A stretch of DNA of 64,000 nucleotides from Azophilus sp965215035 (GCA_965215035.1 OZ244040.1:2790001-2854000), one strand, 5' to 3'. Positions 32,282-42,434 are shown, counted from the stretch's first letter. A program made the numbers and translations. The notes: generated by a model not told the origin, from the sequence alone.

Positions 32282-35011
32282 ATGGCTGCCTCACACGAAA
32301 ACCAAGGTCATCGCGTGTTGCGTGACTGGGTTATAGAATCCAAGCTGGCGCCGCCGGTAACGCGGCACGCACTCGTCGAGCGCGAGCGCTTGGATTCGAG
32401 CCTCAAGCAGGCGCTCGAACGTCGCGTCGCGGTGGTGCATGCTCCGGCCGGGTTCGGCAAGACATCTCTGTTGGCCTGTTGGCGAGAGAAGTTGATGGCC
32501 CGGGGGGTTCCGGTGGGGTGGCTCTCGCTGGACGACAACGACTGGGATCTTGTCCAGTTCCTGAATTATCTCGTGGAAGCCATGCGTTCGGGTGGATTGC
32601 TGTCCGGCCCGGAGGTGCTGCCTGGTCCCGGTGGAGTCTCTGCGATGCCAGCGGAGGCCCAAGCGGGGGCGGTGCTCACGGAAGTGGCTCGGTCCGCATC
32701 CCAAGGCGTATTGATACTCGACGACTTTCACCGGGCCGAGTCTGCGGAGAACTGCCGGACGGTCGACCAGCTTATCGTGCGCTTGGCGTCAACGGTGCAC
32801 ATCGTTGTCAGTTCGCGCGAGTATCCCAAGGCACTGTCGCTTGCGGACCTGCGTGTTCGGGGCGAATTGGTGGAAATCGATCACGCGGCGCTGCAATTCA
32901 GAGAGCCGGAGATTCGCGCCTGGATGGGATCGATGATCGACGACCCGGTACCCGAAGACTGGGCTCAGCAGCTACATGAACGCACGGAGGGGTGGCCCAT
33001 TGCATTGAATACCGTGCGCCGCTGGCTCCGCGAAGGAACCCCGCCCGGCGAGACACTCGAACAATTGTCCGGTCGCAGTTCGGATCTTTCCGACTATTTT
33101 CTGGAGCAGGTATTCGAAACCCTGGACAGGAAAAGACAGCTCTTCCTGCTGAAGACATCGATCCTCGAACGTGTCAATGGCGATCTGGCAAACCTGTTGT
33201 GCGAGAGCAACGACGCATGGCAGACCCTCGAAGATCTCGAACGCCGGGATTTGTTTGTACAGAGCCTCGACCGGGAGCGGGTTTGGTACCGCTATCACCG
33301 GCTTTTTGCGGAATTCCTGCAGGAGCGGATGCGGCGGCGTTTCGACGGGCTTCAAGTCAGCCTGCATCGAGTTGCAACGGGCTGGTTTCAACAACAGGGA
33401 TTCATCACCGAAGCCATCCAGCATGCGCTTGACAGCAGAGATTCCGAGACTGTGGCGAATCTGTTCGAGTCGCTCGGGGGTTGGCACCATGCCCTGAAGG
33501 GGCATTACGCGGTGCTGGCGCGCGGTATTGCCATCGTGGGCGACGAAACCCTGGAACGCTACCCCAGATTGTGGTTGGGCAAGATATTTCTGACGGTGCG
33601 CAGCGGTGAGACCGAGCGCGCCCAGGCCATGCTTGATCGACTGAGTGCCGCGAAGGCGACCAAGTGGGCGGATGACCCCGAGATCGGTAGCGAACTGTTG
33701 ATTATGCGGAGTTTGGTGAATCGCTATGCGGATGCGGACATCACGAGCAGCGAGTTGGACCAACTGGAACGACTGGAGGCATCGTTTCTCCCTAGCAACG
33801 ACCTGATGCACGCAGTTCGTTGCAATCTATTGTGCATGATGCATGCCCAGCGCGGCGGCTTCGATGCCTGCATGACTGCCGGTGACAAGGCGATACGACA
33901 CTTTCGGGCGATGGGTTCCGTATTTGGCGAGACGTTCATCTATTTTCACGAAGGCTATGCCTGCATGGAGCAAGGTCGGTTACGGGACGCGGAAGCGCTG
34001 TATGGCGTGGGACGCGACCTGGCGCTCGAACACTTCGGCGAGGGCAGCGATCTGGCGGCCATCGCCGGCGCGTTCCTTGCGGAGACCGCCTATGAGCAGA
34101 ACAATGTAGCGGAGGCGAAACGCCTGCTCGACGGGGCGCTCCCACACATTGAACGGTTTGACGCCTGGCTTGAGGTCTACGTGGCCGCCTATACGACCGC
34201 GATGAAACTCGCCCGGTGTTCGCCAGGAGAGCAGTCCTCCATCGACTTCAGGAATCGAGCCCGGACCATAGCGGCCCGCCGCGGCCTGACACGGCTCTGC
34301 ACCATCGTCGATCTGCAGGAACAGGAGCTGGCGTACCTTGCTGAAGCCCAGGTAACGGCGGAACGGCAGGTTGAGAACTTGGAAAAGCTGACCGAGGGCG
34401 CAGCAGGTCATTTGGCGCTGCGCCGGTTGCGTGTCAGCGTTCTTGCGCGTTCCTACCTGCGAATCGGCGATACGGAACGGGCTAGGGCGCTGCTGGACAG
34501 GGAGTGCCGACGGTGCCGTCAGCGGGGGCTCATGCGATCGTACGTGTCGTTTTTGATTCTTCTGGCGGTTGTATGGTGGCGGGAAGGTAAACAAGACGCT
34601 GCCGTCGCTGCATTCGAGACGGCGCTCTCCCCGTCTCTCTTCGAAGGCATCAAGCGTCCCTTCATTGACGAGGGCGAGGCGCTGGCGCGCATGATTGATG
34701 ATCAGACCGATGCGTCCGAAGGGCGTCGGGGTAACCGGTTGAGAGACCGTTTCCTGGCGGAGGTTTGCATGGCAATCGAGGGTGGATGGCGCGCGCCTCA
34801 TGCCGGCGGCGACAGCCTGACGGCGCGAGAGCGTGAGATACTGCGGTACCTCGTTCAGGGCCGGTCGAACCGGGAGATTGCAGAAGCTGTCGCCGTGTCG
34901 GTCAATACGGTGAAGTTCCACCTGAAGAACATTTTCGATAAGTTCGGCGTGACGAACCGCAAGGACGCGGTGATGGAGAGCATTCGCCAAAGCCAGATGC
35001 GGGCGCTGTAG
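32282..35011 (+). CDS. LAL-type LuxR transcriptional regulator (MalT-like), cluster 1
   Basis: 909 residues. It has an N-terminal STAND/NACHT-like ATPase with Walker A A54-PAGFGKTS and Walker B VLILDDFHRA, a winged-helix part (ETLDRKRQLFLLKTSILERV; RYHRLFAEFLQERM), a long helical repeat (TPR/SUPR-like) sensor region and a C-terminal LuxR helix-turn-helix (LTAREREILRYLVQGRSNRE..NTVKFHLKNIF). MalT-type proteins are activators switched on by an inducer and ATP, so this one probably senses the substrate handled by the hydantoinase cluster that starts 172 bases downstream on the same strand. The inducer is unknown. Confidence 0.88.
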   Translation: MAASHENQGHRVLRDWVIESKLAPPVTRHALVERERLDSSLKQALERRVAVVHAPAGFGKTSLLACWREKLMARGVPVGWLSLDDNDWDLVQFLNYLVEAMRSGGLLSGPEVLPGPGGVSAMPAEAQAGAVLTEVARSASQGVLILDDFHRAESAENCRTVDQLIVRLASTVHIVVSSREYPKALSLADLRVRGELVEIDHAALQFREPEIRAWMGSMIDDPVPEDWAQQLHERTEGWPIALNTVRRWLREGTPPGETLEQLSGRSSDLSDYFLEQVFETLDRKRQLFLLKTSILERVNGDLANLLCESNDAWQTLEDLERRDLFVQSLDRERVWYRYHRLFAEFLQERMRRRFDGLQVSLHRVATGWFQQQGFITEAIQHALDSRDSETVANLFESLGGWHHALKGHYAVLARGIAIVGDETLERYPRLWLGKIFLTVRSGETERAQAMLDRLSAAKATKWADDPEIGSELLIMRSLVNRYADADITSSELDQLERLEASFLPSNDLMHAVRCNLLCMMHAQRGGFDACMTAGDKAIRHFRAMGSVFGETFIYFHEGYACMEQGRLRDAEALYGVGRDLALEHFGEGSDLAAIAGAFLAETAYEQNNVAEAKRLLDGALPHIERFDAWLEVYVAAYTTAMKLARCSPGEQSSIDFRNRARTIAARRGLTRLCTIVDLQEQELAYLAEAQVTAERQVENLEKLTEGAAGHLALRRLRVSVLARSYLRIGDTERARALLDRECRRCRQRGLMRSYVSFLILLAVVWWREGKQDAAVAAFETALSPSLFEGIKRPFIDEGEALARMIDDQTDASEGRRGNRLRDRFLAEVCMAIEGGWRAPHAGGDSLTAREREILRYLVQGRSNREIAEAVAVSVNTVKFHLKNIFDKFGVTNRKDAVMESIRQSQMRAL

Positions 35012-35183
35012 CGGCCAGTATGCCGTTGGCGCGGGCCCTGGCCTCGCCGGTGGCTGCGGTGCCGAAGCTTGCCCGGTTGCCGGTGGCTACCCCGTTTCTG
35101 CAACCAACCTACCCGCAAACAGGTATGTTGGTGTCTCGGCCGCGCTGATAGGGTGCGGTTTTCGGGTGTTTCGGTGGTGCATA

Positions 35184-36758
35184 GTGGCGGTCCGCATCGG
35201 GGTCGATGTTGGCGGGACGAACACGGATGCCGTCGTGATGGACGGGCAGCGGGTTCTGGCAACGCATAAGACGCCGACCACGGCGCCGCTGAGCGACGGT
35301 ATTGTCGCTGCGATCGGGACGGTCTTGGACAGGTCGCGCACCGATGCGTCCGCTGTTAACCACGTCATGATCGGAACCACCCATTTCACCAACGCCTTTG
35401 TCGAGCGGCGGGGGCTACTGCCGGTTGGCATCCTGCGCGTTGCGCTGCCGTCGTCACGGGGGGTGCTGCCGTTGACGGATTGGCCTGAAGATATTGCCAA
35501 GACCATTCACGGGCACTGCCACCTGGTGCGTGGCGGATACCGATACGATGGGCGCGTTGCCAACGAACTCGACGAGCTTGCCGTGGCGGAATTCGCCAAG
35601 GCGACGCGGGACGCCGGATTGAAGACGGTCGCCATCACCGGTCTTTTCTCTTCGGTCAATGCGGGTATGGAAATCCGGGCCAGGGAGATCGTCCTCGATG
35701 CGGCGCCGGGCCTCGCCGTTACGCTGTCTTCGAAGTTCGGACGCATGGGCATACTCGAACGGGAGAACGCCGCCATCATGAACGCGAGCCTGGCCGATCT
35801 AGCGGGCGATGTCGTCGGTTCCTTCAGTGCGGCGCTCAAGCGGTTGCGCATCGATGCGCGCTTGTTCATCAGCCAGAACGACGGAACGCTGATGAACGCG
35901 GAGACCGTCGAACGCTATCCGGTGTTGACCTTCGCCTCGGGGCCGACCAACAGCATGCGTGGGGCGGCTTACCTATCTGGGTTGAAGGAGGCGCTGATAG
36001 CCGATATCGGCGGCACGACAACGGACATGGGCATGCTGGTCAACGGGTTTCCACGCGAGTCGTCGTTGACGGTTCGGATCGGCGGGGTACGCACCAACTT
36101 CAGGATGCCGGATGTGCTCGCCCTCGGGCTCGGCGGGGGGTCGCTGGTGACGGAATCGAGGCGGGGCATCGATATCGGGCCCAAGTCCGTGGGTTACCGG
36201 CTGGTCGAGGATGCCTTGGTGTTCGGTGGCCAAACGCTCTGCGCTACCGATCTGGCGGTTGCCGGGGGCTATGCGAATCTGGGGGATCGATCGCGGCTCG
36301 GGCAGGTGCCACAAAGCACGGTTGATGGCGGCGTTGCGCGCATTCACGAGATGCTTGCGGATGCTGTGGACAGGATGAAGATCAACGCGGCGCCAGTGCC
36401 GCTGGTGTTGGTGGGTGGCGGATCGGTGCTGGTGCGGGATGACATACCCGGCACCTCCCAGACAATCATCCCCGAGTACGCATCGGTGGCCAATGCCATT
36501 GGCGCGTCGATTGCCCAGATCAGCGGGGAAACCGACCGGGTGTTTGCCTACCAGGAAACGGGTCGTGAGGACGCCCTGGCAACCGCTAGGCAGGAAGCGA
36601 TGGAACGGGCGATCGAAGCCGGTGCGGACCCCGGGTCACTGGATGTGGTGGATGTGGAGGAGATTCCGCTGGCCTATATGCCCGGTGGTGCGGTGCGCAT
36701 TCGGGTGAAAGTCGCGGGCGATCTGGGCACCGACGCACCTGCCGGGTGCGGGGTCTGA
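35184..36758 (+). CDS. Hydantoinase/oxoprolinase A-type (HyuA) protein
   Basis: 524 residues from GTG 35184 (VAVRIGVDVGGTNTDAV); an earlier GTG at 35166 is possible. It has the sugar-kinase-like actin fold of the hydantoinase/oxoprolinase family: N-terminal GVDVGGTNTDAVVMDG, then MIGTTHFTNAFVER, the central ALIADIGGTTTDMGML second phosphate motif and LALGLGGGSLVT. The family hydrolyses cyclic amides such as 5-oxoproline, hydantoins or caprolactam with ATP. This is the short form found with DUF917 proteins; no HyuB partner is encoded in cluster 1. The next gene starts three bases after the stop. Confidence 0.85.
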   Translation: MAVRIGVDVGGTNTDAVVMDGQRVLATHKTPTTAPLSDGIVAAIGTVLDRSRTDASAVNHVMIGTTHFTNAFVERRGLLPVGILRVALPSSRGVLPLTDWPEDIAKTIHGHCHLVRGGYRYDGRVANELDELAVAEFAKATRDAGLKTVAITGLFSSVNAGMEIRAREIVLDAAPGLAVTLSSKFGRMGILERENAAIMNASLADLAGDVVGSFSAALKRLRIDARLFISQNDGTLMNAETVERYPVLTFASGPTNSMRGAAYLSGLKEALIADIGGTTTDMGMLVNGFPRESSLTVRIGGVRTNFRMPDVLALGLGGGSLVTESRRGIDIGPKSVGYRLVEDALVFGGQTLCATDLAVAGGYANLGDRSRLGQVPQSTVDGGVARIHEMLADAVDRMKINAAPVPLVLVGGGSVLVRDDIPGTSQTIIPEYASVANAIGASIAQISGETDRVFAYQETGREDALATARQEAMERAIEAGADPGSLDVVDVEEIPLAYMPGGAVRIRVKVAGDLGTDAPAGCGV

Positions 36759-36761
36759 AGC

Positions 36762-37853
36762 ATGCGTCTGGAAGCGGACGACCTGATGCACATCGCGATG
36801 GGGGCGGCTTTTCTGGGTACCGGCGGCGGGGGCGACCCCTACATCGGACGGCTGCTTGCGATGAACGCGGTCGAGCGGTTTGGCCTACCAACCGTCGTTG
36901 ACGCCGACGCGCTGTCCGATGACGCGAGTGTGTTCTCCATCGCCATGCTGGGTGTGCCGGCGGTGCTCGGCGAGAAGGCCGCTTGTGGGGACGATGTCGA
37001 CTTGGCGGTGCGGCGTCTTGAGCAGCGGCTGGGGCGCGGGGCCGATGCCCTGATCGGTATCGAGATTGGCGGCTTAAACTCGCTGCTGCCCATCATGGCG
37101 GCCGCCCGCTTGGGCTTGCCTGTGGTCGACGCGGATGGGATGGGCCGGGCCTTCCCCGAACTGCAAATGACGACCTTCAACGTGGGGGGTGTGTCCTGTA
37201 CGCCGCTTGCCGTTGTCGACGACCACCTGACCTCCGTTGTCGTCGATGCGGGCGACGCTAAAGCGGCCGAAGACCTGGTTCGTTTGATTTCGGTGCAGCT
37301 CGGGTGCAGTGTCGTGCTGGCCAGCTACCCGATGACCGGCGAGGATGTGAAACGAACGGCGGTCAAGGGCACGCTGAGCCTCGCCCGGGAGATCGGGCGG
37401 GCCATCGAGCGGGGGCGCCGGGAAGGAGACCCGGTGGGCATGCTGGTCGAGCACCTGCGCACCACGCCCTATTACAACCACTGCAAGGTACTGTTTGACG
37501 GCAAGGTGCACGATATCCGGCGGGAGACCCGGCTCGGGTTCTCCATCGGGCACTGCAAACTCACGGCGTTGGACGGGTCGGATGCCATCATGGAGATCTC
37601 GTTCCAAAACGAACACCTCATCGCGCGTCAAGATGGCCGGGTTCGGGCCCTGGTGCCGGATCTGATCTGTTTGGTGGATCGAGAAACGGGCGAGCCGATA
37701 CCGGTGGACGGGTTGAAGTACGGGCAGCGGCTCAAGGCGGTCGCCACCAGCGCCGCGCCGATCATGCGCACCCCCGAGTCGTTGGCCCTGTTCGGGTCGA
37801 AGGCGTTCGGGCTCGACGCACCCTTTGTGCCAGTGGAAGACATCAACGACTGA
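36762..37853 (+). CDS. DUF917 (S-methyl-thiohydantoin desulfurase-like) protein
   Basis: 363 residues. The whole length matches the DUF917 family (N-terminal AFLGTGGGGDPYIGRL, IGIEIGGLNSLLPIMAAARLGLPVVDADGMGRAFPELQM). The family is annotated as S-methyl-thiohydantoin desulfurase and is regularly adjacent to a short HyuA-type protein. If that holds here, the cluster may handle thiohydantoins, for example intermediates of ergothioneine or related breakdown, though this is a family-based guess. Gene spacing (3 bases from HyuA, 11 to the racemase) shows one operon. Confidence 0.85.
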   Translation: MRLEADDLMHIAMGAAFLGTGGGGDPYIGRLLAMNAVERFGLPTVVDADALSDDASVFSIAMLGVPAVLGEKAACGDDVDLAVRRLEQRLGRGADALIGIEIGGLNSLLPIMAAARLGLPVVDADGMGRAFPELQMTTFNVGGVSCTPLAVVDDHLTSVVVDAGDAKAAEDLVRLISVQLGCSVVLASYPMTGEDVKRTAVKGTLSLAREIGRAIERGRREGDPVGMLVEHLRTTPYYNHCKVLFDGKVHDIRRETRLGFSIGHCKLTALDGSDAIMEISFQNEHLIARQDGRVRALVPDLICLVDRETGEPIPVDGLKYGQRLKAVATSAAPIMRTPESLALFGSKAFGLDAPFVPVEDIND

Positions 37854-37864
37854 GGAGGACAACC

Positions 37865-38617
37865 ATGATCATCGAACTGATAACGCCGACTGTGTGCCGG
37901 GATTTACGCACCCTCGACGATATCCGGCCATTGGAAACAGAGCAGCTCAAGATTACGCATAGCCTGCTCGACCGGGGGCCGGCGTCCATTGAATCGAGAT
38001 TCGACGAAGCCCTGGCCGTGCCCGATATCCTAAAGCGGGCCATGCAGGCCGAGAAAAACGGCGCGAGCGCCGTTGTCATCGACTGCATGGGTGACCCTGG
38101 CCTGCATGCCTGCCGGGAGGCCGTGTCGATCCCCGTGCTTGGCGCCGGCCAGACGGCGATGCACTTGGCCAACCTGCTCGGTAACCGATTCGCGTTTATT
38201 ACCGTTCTCGACCGGATCAGGCCCATGATTGACGATCTCGTTGCCGCATACGGGCTTGGTGAGAAGTACGCCTCCTTCCAGGCCATCGATATCCCGGTGC
38301 TGGATCTGTCCCATGACCCGGACGCATTGAACGCTGCGTTGACGGAGAAGGCGTTGGCGGCCATAGAGAACGATGGCGCCGACATCGTCGTTCTTGGCTG
38401 CACGGGCTTTCTTGGCTGCTCCGAAGCCATGCGGAACGCCCTGCTGTCGGCGGGACAGGACGTGCCGGTCATCGACCCGATCCCGGCTGCTGTGCGCACC
38501 GCCGAGGCTTTAGCTAAAGTAGGGCTGAGCCACAGCAAGGCCGCCTGCCCCGCACCGGGCGTCAAGCCGTACGAGGGCTATGATTTGCCCCTGTTTGCCG
38601 ACGGCCCCGTAACCTAA
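37865..38617 (+). CDS. Asp/Glu/hydantoin racemase family protein
   Basis: 250 residues, strong ribosome-binding site (gaggagg before ATG 37865). The two catalytic Cys of the cofactor-independent racemase family are visible: C74 in VVIDCMGDPGL and C179 in VVLGCTGFLG. It would racemise a hydantoin or amino-acid-like product so that a stereospecific hydrolase can use both forms. Last of the short operon; a hairpin and a palindrome lie between it and the TonB receptor. Confidence 0.88.
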   Translation: MIIELITPTVCRDLRTLDDIRPLETEQLKITHSLLDRGPASIESRFDEALAVPDILKRAMQAEKNGASAVVIDCMGDPGLHACREAVSIPVLGAGQTAMHLANLLGNRFAFITVLDRIRPMIDDLVAAYGLGEKYASFQAIDIPVLDLSHDPDALNAALTEKALAAIENDGADIVVLGCTGFLGCSEAMRNALLSAGQDVPVIDPIPAAVRTAEALAKVGLSHSKAACPAPGVKPYEGYDLPLFADGPVT

Positions 38618-38654
38618 GTCACCCCAACCCCGGTCTAGCTGCGGTGCTTTGGTG

Positions 38655-38680
38655 GTGCGCAGGCGTCGGGGCCTGCGCAC
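38655..38680. other. Strong GC-rich hairpin between racemase and TonB receptor
   Basis: GTGCGCAGGC-gtcggg-GCCTGCGCAC, a perfect 10-base inverted repeat with no T-run after it. It may stop or stabilise the operon mRNA. Confidence 0.5.
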
Positions 38681-38746
38681 AAGCAGCCCTACCCGGAGCT
38701 CGGCATTGCCTACCCCACCATAGGTGTTTTGCAACCCTTGCAGGGT

Positions 38747-38762
38747 GGCTAGAGTTCTAGCC
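38747..38762. promoter_or_regulatory. GGCTAGA palindrome upstream of TonB receptor
   Basis: GGCTAGA-gt-TCTAGCC is a near-uninterrupted palindrome 31 bases before the receptor start, a candidate operator for the cluster regulator. Confidence 0.4.
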
Positions 38763-38793
38763 AATTCCGCGAGAAACGATTCGTTGGAGACAC

Positions 38794-41025
38794 ATGATGA
38801 CGAATCTTGATTGGCAAAGGGGTTGCTGGATCAGTGTGGCGGCATTGTTGCTGCCCGCCTGGGCTGGCGCCCAGCCGCCCGCTGAGTGGCTGATAGAAGA
38901 GGTGGTCGTCACCGCCCAGAAGCGCGAGCAGTATCTTTCCGATGTCGGCATAGCGGTGACGGCGTTCGCCGCAGACGACATTCGCCGCCTGGGCTTTGCG
39001 GAGCCCCTCGATCTCGCCGCGCAGACCCCGAACCTAAACATCAACAACACCTTCGGCCGGGGCATCGCCAATGTCAGCATTCGTGGCATCGGGCTGAACG
39101 ACTACGCGGTCAACAACAATTCGGCCACCGGCGTTTACATCGACGATGTCTATCTGGTGTCTCCGGCCATGCTCAATTTCCAGTTGTTCGATATTGAGAG
39201 CATTGAAGTGCTCAAGGGGCCCCAGGGAACGCTCTACGGCAAGAACACCACGGCAGGCGCCGTAAAGTTCGCGAGCCGCAAGCCGGGGGAGGAGGCGGAC
39301 GGCTATGTAACCGTCGAGTACGGGCGTAAAGACCGGTTCCTTATGGAGGGCGCAGCCGGCGGACAGGTCCTGTCCGGTTTGGGGGTGCGCGTTGCCGCAC
39401 AGACGCTTCAGCAGGGCGAGGGCTTTCAGTTCAACCGGACGACGGACAAGGATGTCGGTGAAATCGACAGAACCGCCTGGCGGGCAGTGGTGGACTGGAG
39501 ACCGACGGATGCCGTCGAGGTTATGGTGAACGTTCACGGTGGACAGGACAACTCGGACCCGCCCCTCTTGAATGTGAACAATATCCTCGACCCCACTGAC
39601 GATGCGTTCTTTGACAAAGAGTTCAGTTCAGCAGGGGGCGGCCGGCTACAACAGGACGTGGAGAGCTTCGGTGGATCGCTGTCGATCAACTGGTCGCTGT
39701 CGGAAGCCTGGACGATTACCGCGGTGACAGGCTATGAGGACTTTTCTCGGTTCTACCAGGAAGACCGGGACGGCTCGGCGCTCATTCACCTCGACGGCTT
39801 CTACGATAACGACATCGAGCAATTCTCCCAAGAGCTGCGCGCGACGCACATCGGTGATGGCCTGGTGCTGATTTTCGGCGGTTTTCTGGGTTCGGATGAC
39901 GTCGACACCCGAGACCAGTTCGATTCGCGCGATCTGCTCCCGTTGTTCGGCCTGGGCGGCTCCACGGCCGTCGGGAACTTCTACCGCCAGGAAACCGATA
40001 CCAAGGCATTGTTCGCTCACTCGGAATGGGCGCCCAACGACAGCATCAGGTTCAATTTGGGGTTGCGGTACACCGACGACAGCAAGGCACTCTCCAATGC
40101 CTTCACGTTCGTTGTGACGCCCGATCTGGCCACCGGCGGCGGCCCGCTGTGTCCCCTGCGTACGGCCGGGGATGCGGCGGTCGTCGAGGTGTTCGATGGC
40201 GTCCAGACTGGATGTTACCCGCCGGCGTCCAGCGACTACGACGTCAGCGACTTGTCGGGGAAGGTCGGAATCGATTTCACTGGAATTGACGATACGCTCA
40301 TCTATGCAAGTGTCGGCAAGGGGTTCAAGTCAGGCGGATTCCAGGGTCAGTTGACCTTCAACCCCGGCGACCTTGCGGGATTCGAGGAGGAACACCTTTA
40401 CGCCTACGAGCTCGGTTTCAAGACACGGTTGGCGGAGCGGCGGGTGCAGTTGAACGGGGCCGCCTTCTTCTACGATTTCCAGGATCTGCAGTTCTACGGG
40501 CCCTTGTACGACTCCCCGTTCGGGCCGCTTTTCGGCATCGCCAACGCCGGGGACGCGGAGGTTATGGGCGCCGAACTCGAGGTGGTCTGGCTGGCGGCGA
40601 CGGACTTGGAAATCCATCTTGGCCTCGGGCTGCTCGACACCGAGCTGACGTCTTCTTTCCTTCCCGGCGTGGCGAAGGGCAGTGAGCTGCCGAACTCCCC
40701 CGCGGTCAACTTCAACACCAGAATCACCTACGGGTGGAATTTCGGCAACGGGCTGCGGGGAGACCTCCTGCTGGCGGCCGCCTACAAGGACGATGTGAGC
40801 TACGACATCGTTCGGCAACCGGCGGAGACACGCGAAGACGGGTACTGGCTTGTGAACGCCCGCATCGACGTTTCGGGCTTGGCGGATGGGTGGACGTTTT
40901 ATCTATGGGCCAGGAATCTCACCGACGAGCGGTATCGAACCCAAGTGCTGACGAGCACCATCGGTTTCGGCGAATCATGGGGGGATCCAGCCACTTATGG
41001 ACTGGGGGTGGCATATGCTTGGTAG
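38794..41025 (+). CDS. TonB-dependent outer-membrane receptor, cluster 1
   Basis: 743 residues. A signal peptide (WISVAALLLPAWAGAQ) is followed by the TonB-box-like IEEVVVTAQKREQYLSDV, a plug domain (SIRGIGLNDYAVNNNSATGVYIDDVY.., VLKGPQGTLYGKNTTAGAV) and a 22-strand barrel ending in W (ATYGLGVAYAW). Motif order and length are typical. It would import a substrate too large or scarce for porins, using TonB energy. It lies 176 bases after the racemase on the same strand and probably serves the hydantoinase cluster. A GGCTAGA palindrome precedes it. ATG 38794 has a ggagaca-type ribosome-binding site. Confidence 0.9.
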   Translation: MMTNLDWQRGCWISVAALLLPAWAGAQPPAEWLIEEVVVTAQKREQYLSDVGIAVTAFAADDIRRLGFAEPLDLAAQTPNLNINNTFGRGIANVSIRGIGLNDYAVNNNSATGVYIDDVYLVSPAMLNFQLFDIESIEVLKGPQGTLYGKNTTAGAVKFASRKPGEEADGYVTVEYGRKDRFLMEGAAGGQVLSGLGVRVAAQTLQQGEGFQFNRTTDKDVGEIDRTAWRAVVDWRPTDAVEVMVNVHGGQDNSDPPLLNVNNILDPTDDAFFDKEFSSAGGGRLQQDVESFGGSLSINWSLSEAWTITAVTGYEDFSRFYQEDRDGSALIHLDGFYDNDIEQFSQELRATHIGDGLVLIFGGFLGSDDVDTRDQFDSRDLLPLFGLGGSTAVGNFYRQETDTKALFAHSEWAPNDSIRFNLGLRYTDDSKALSNAFTFVVTPDLATGGGPLCPLRTAGDAAVVEVFDGVQTGCYPPASSDYDVSDLSGKVGIDFTGIDDTLIYASVGKGFKSGGFQGQLTFNPGDLAGFEEEHLYAYELGFKTRLAERRVQLNGAAFFYDFQDLQFYGPLYDSPFGPLFGIANAGDAEVMGAELEVVWLAATDLEIHLGLGLLDTELTSSFLPGVAKGSELPNSPAVNFNTRITYGWNFGNGLRGDLLLAAAYKDDVSYDIVRQPAETREDGYWLVNARIDVSGLADGWTFYLWARNLTDERYRTQVLTSTIGFGESWGDPATYGLGVAYAW

Positions 41026-41034
41026 CCTAAACTC

Positions 41035-42234
41035 GTGCGTCCCGGACAGGACTGGGTGCCGGCGGTGGTCGGGGCGCTGACGTCGCTGTTCGCGCCCGGC
41101 GCGGCGTCCCGGGCGGTCTCGGACGGTGCGCGGGCGCTGTTCGAGACAAGGCGGTTTTGGCATCCGGTGGTGCTGATGGTTGACGAGGCCCAGGATGTCC
41201 GCCCGTCGAGTCGGGAGGCGGGCATTGTCCGGATGCTGCACCAGGGGCACGTTTCCGAGATCCCGGTCCTGCCCGTGCTCGCGGGCCTGGGGCATCTGCG
41301 CGAGCACCTGGGTCAGCCGGGTATCCGGCTGAGCCGCCTTTCCGACGAGCGGCGGTCCGCGCACACGCTGGGTGCCCTGTCCGACGGCGAGGTTCGGGAA
41401 CTGTTCGCGGGCTGGCTCGACCGCTTCGGGGTGGCGGCGGGGGCGGGCGGTGCTGCGCACTGGTTCGACGCGCTGGTCCGGGACAGCCAGGGATGGCCGA
41501 TGCACACGAACCACTTCCTGACTTCGCTGGCGAGGGAGCTCCTGACGCCGGGACGTGACCCGGGGCGGCTGGATGCGGCCGACCTCGACGCGGTGCGCCG
41601 CGACGCCGCAGGGCGGCGCCTCGCCTACTACGACACGCGCTATGACCACGAGCTTGTCCAGGAGCATGGGCACGGGGTTGGCCGGGCCATGACGGCCATT
41701 CGCGGAAACGGCCCGGCCGACCTAAGGAACACACTCGACACCATCCAGGGCGCGTTCCAGTACGGGGACAGGGAAGACGCCCGGCGCACGTTTGGGGTTC
41801 TGCGCGAACGGGGCTTCCTACAGCGGGCGTCGGAACCGGACACCCCGCTGGCAACCGCCGGAACCCGTCGTGTTTTCGACTGCCCGATTCCCTCGCTGGC
41901 CTCCTACGCGGCCGCCCGCGGGCGCGCGGCGCACGAGGCCGCGATGCTGGGCGACGCGGCCCCGCTGGGGCGGCTGCTCCGGGCGGACCCCGGCGCGGTC
42001 CACGCCCGTGACGCCATGGGGCGAGCGCCGCTGCATTTGGCGGCGGAGTGCCGCTGGACGGATGTGACGGAAACGCTGCTCGCTGCGGGGGGCGACCCCG
42101 ACGCGCCGGACGCCGCCGGCGCGACCGCGCGCGGGACATGGCCGGAATTCGACTGGCCGAAGAGCGGACCGGAGAAGAAACACGACAACGGTGGGGGGTC
42201 CGGCACGTCCGGCGGGCCGGGAGGAATGGGCTAG
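41035..42234 (+). pseudogene. N-truncated ATPase with C-terminal ankyrin repeats
   Basis: 399 codons from GTG 41035, nine bases after the receptor stop. HPVVLMVDEAQDVRPSS is a Walker B region of an AAA/STAND-like ATPase, with sensor and winged-helix-like sequence after it (LGALSDGEVRELFAGWLDRFG), but no Walker A is present and no upstream frame supplies one. Near residues 310-375, AAHEAAMLGDAAPLGRLLR and APLHLAAECRWTDVTETLLA are two ankyrin repeats; a low-complexity Gly-rich tail follows. The gene is very GC-rich. I take it as the 3' part of a transferred gene whose P-loop end was lost, though a working truncated protein is possible. Confidence 0.6.
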
Positions 42235-42434
42235 CGGCCGACGCCGGTTGTGCCGGTCCGCCCACGGACCGCCCAACGAACCGGGACTACCCCGTCCAAA
42301 CAGCCCGTGTCCTCGACGAACTCTTCCCCGGGCGGTATCGACACGGCGGCCGGGTCGGGCCTGTCGAACATCGGAGGGACTCTCCCGCTCCTGGCGGCGT
42401 CGATTCAAGCGGGGGTCTTGGGGACGAATGTGCC

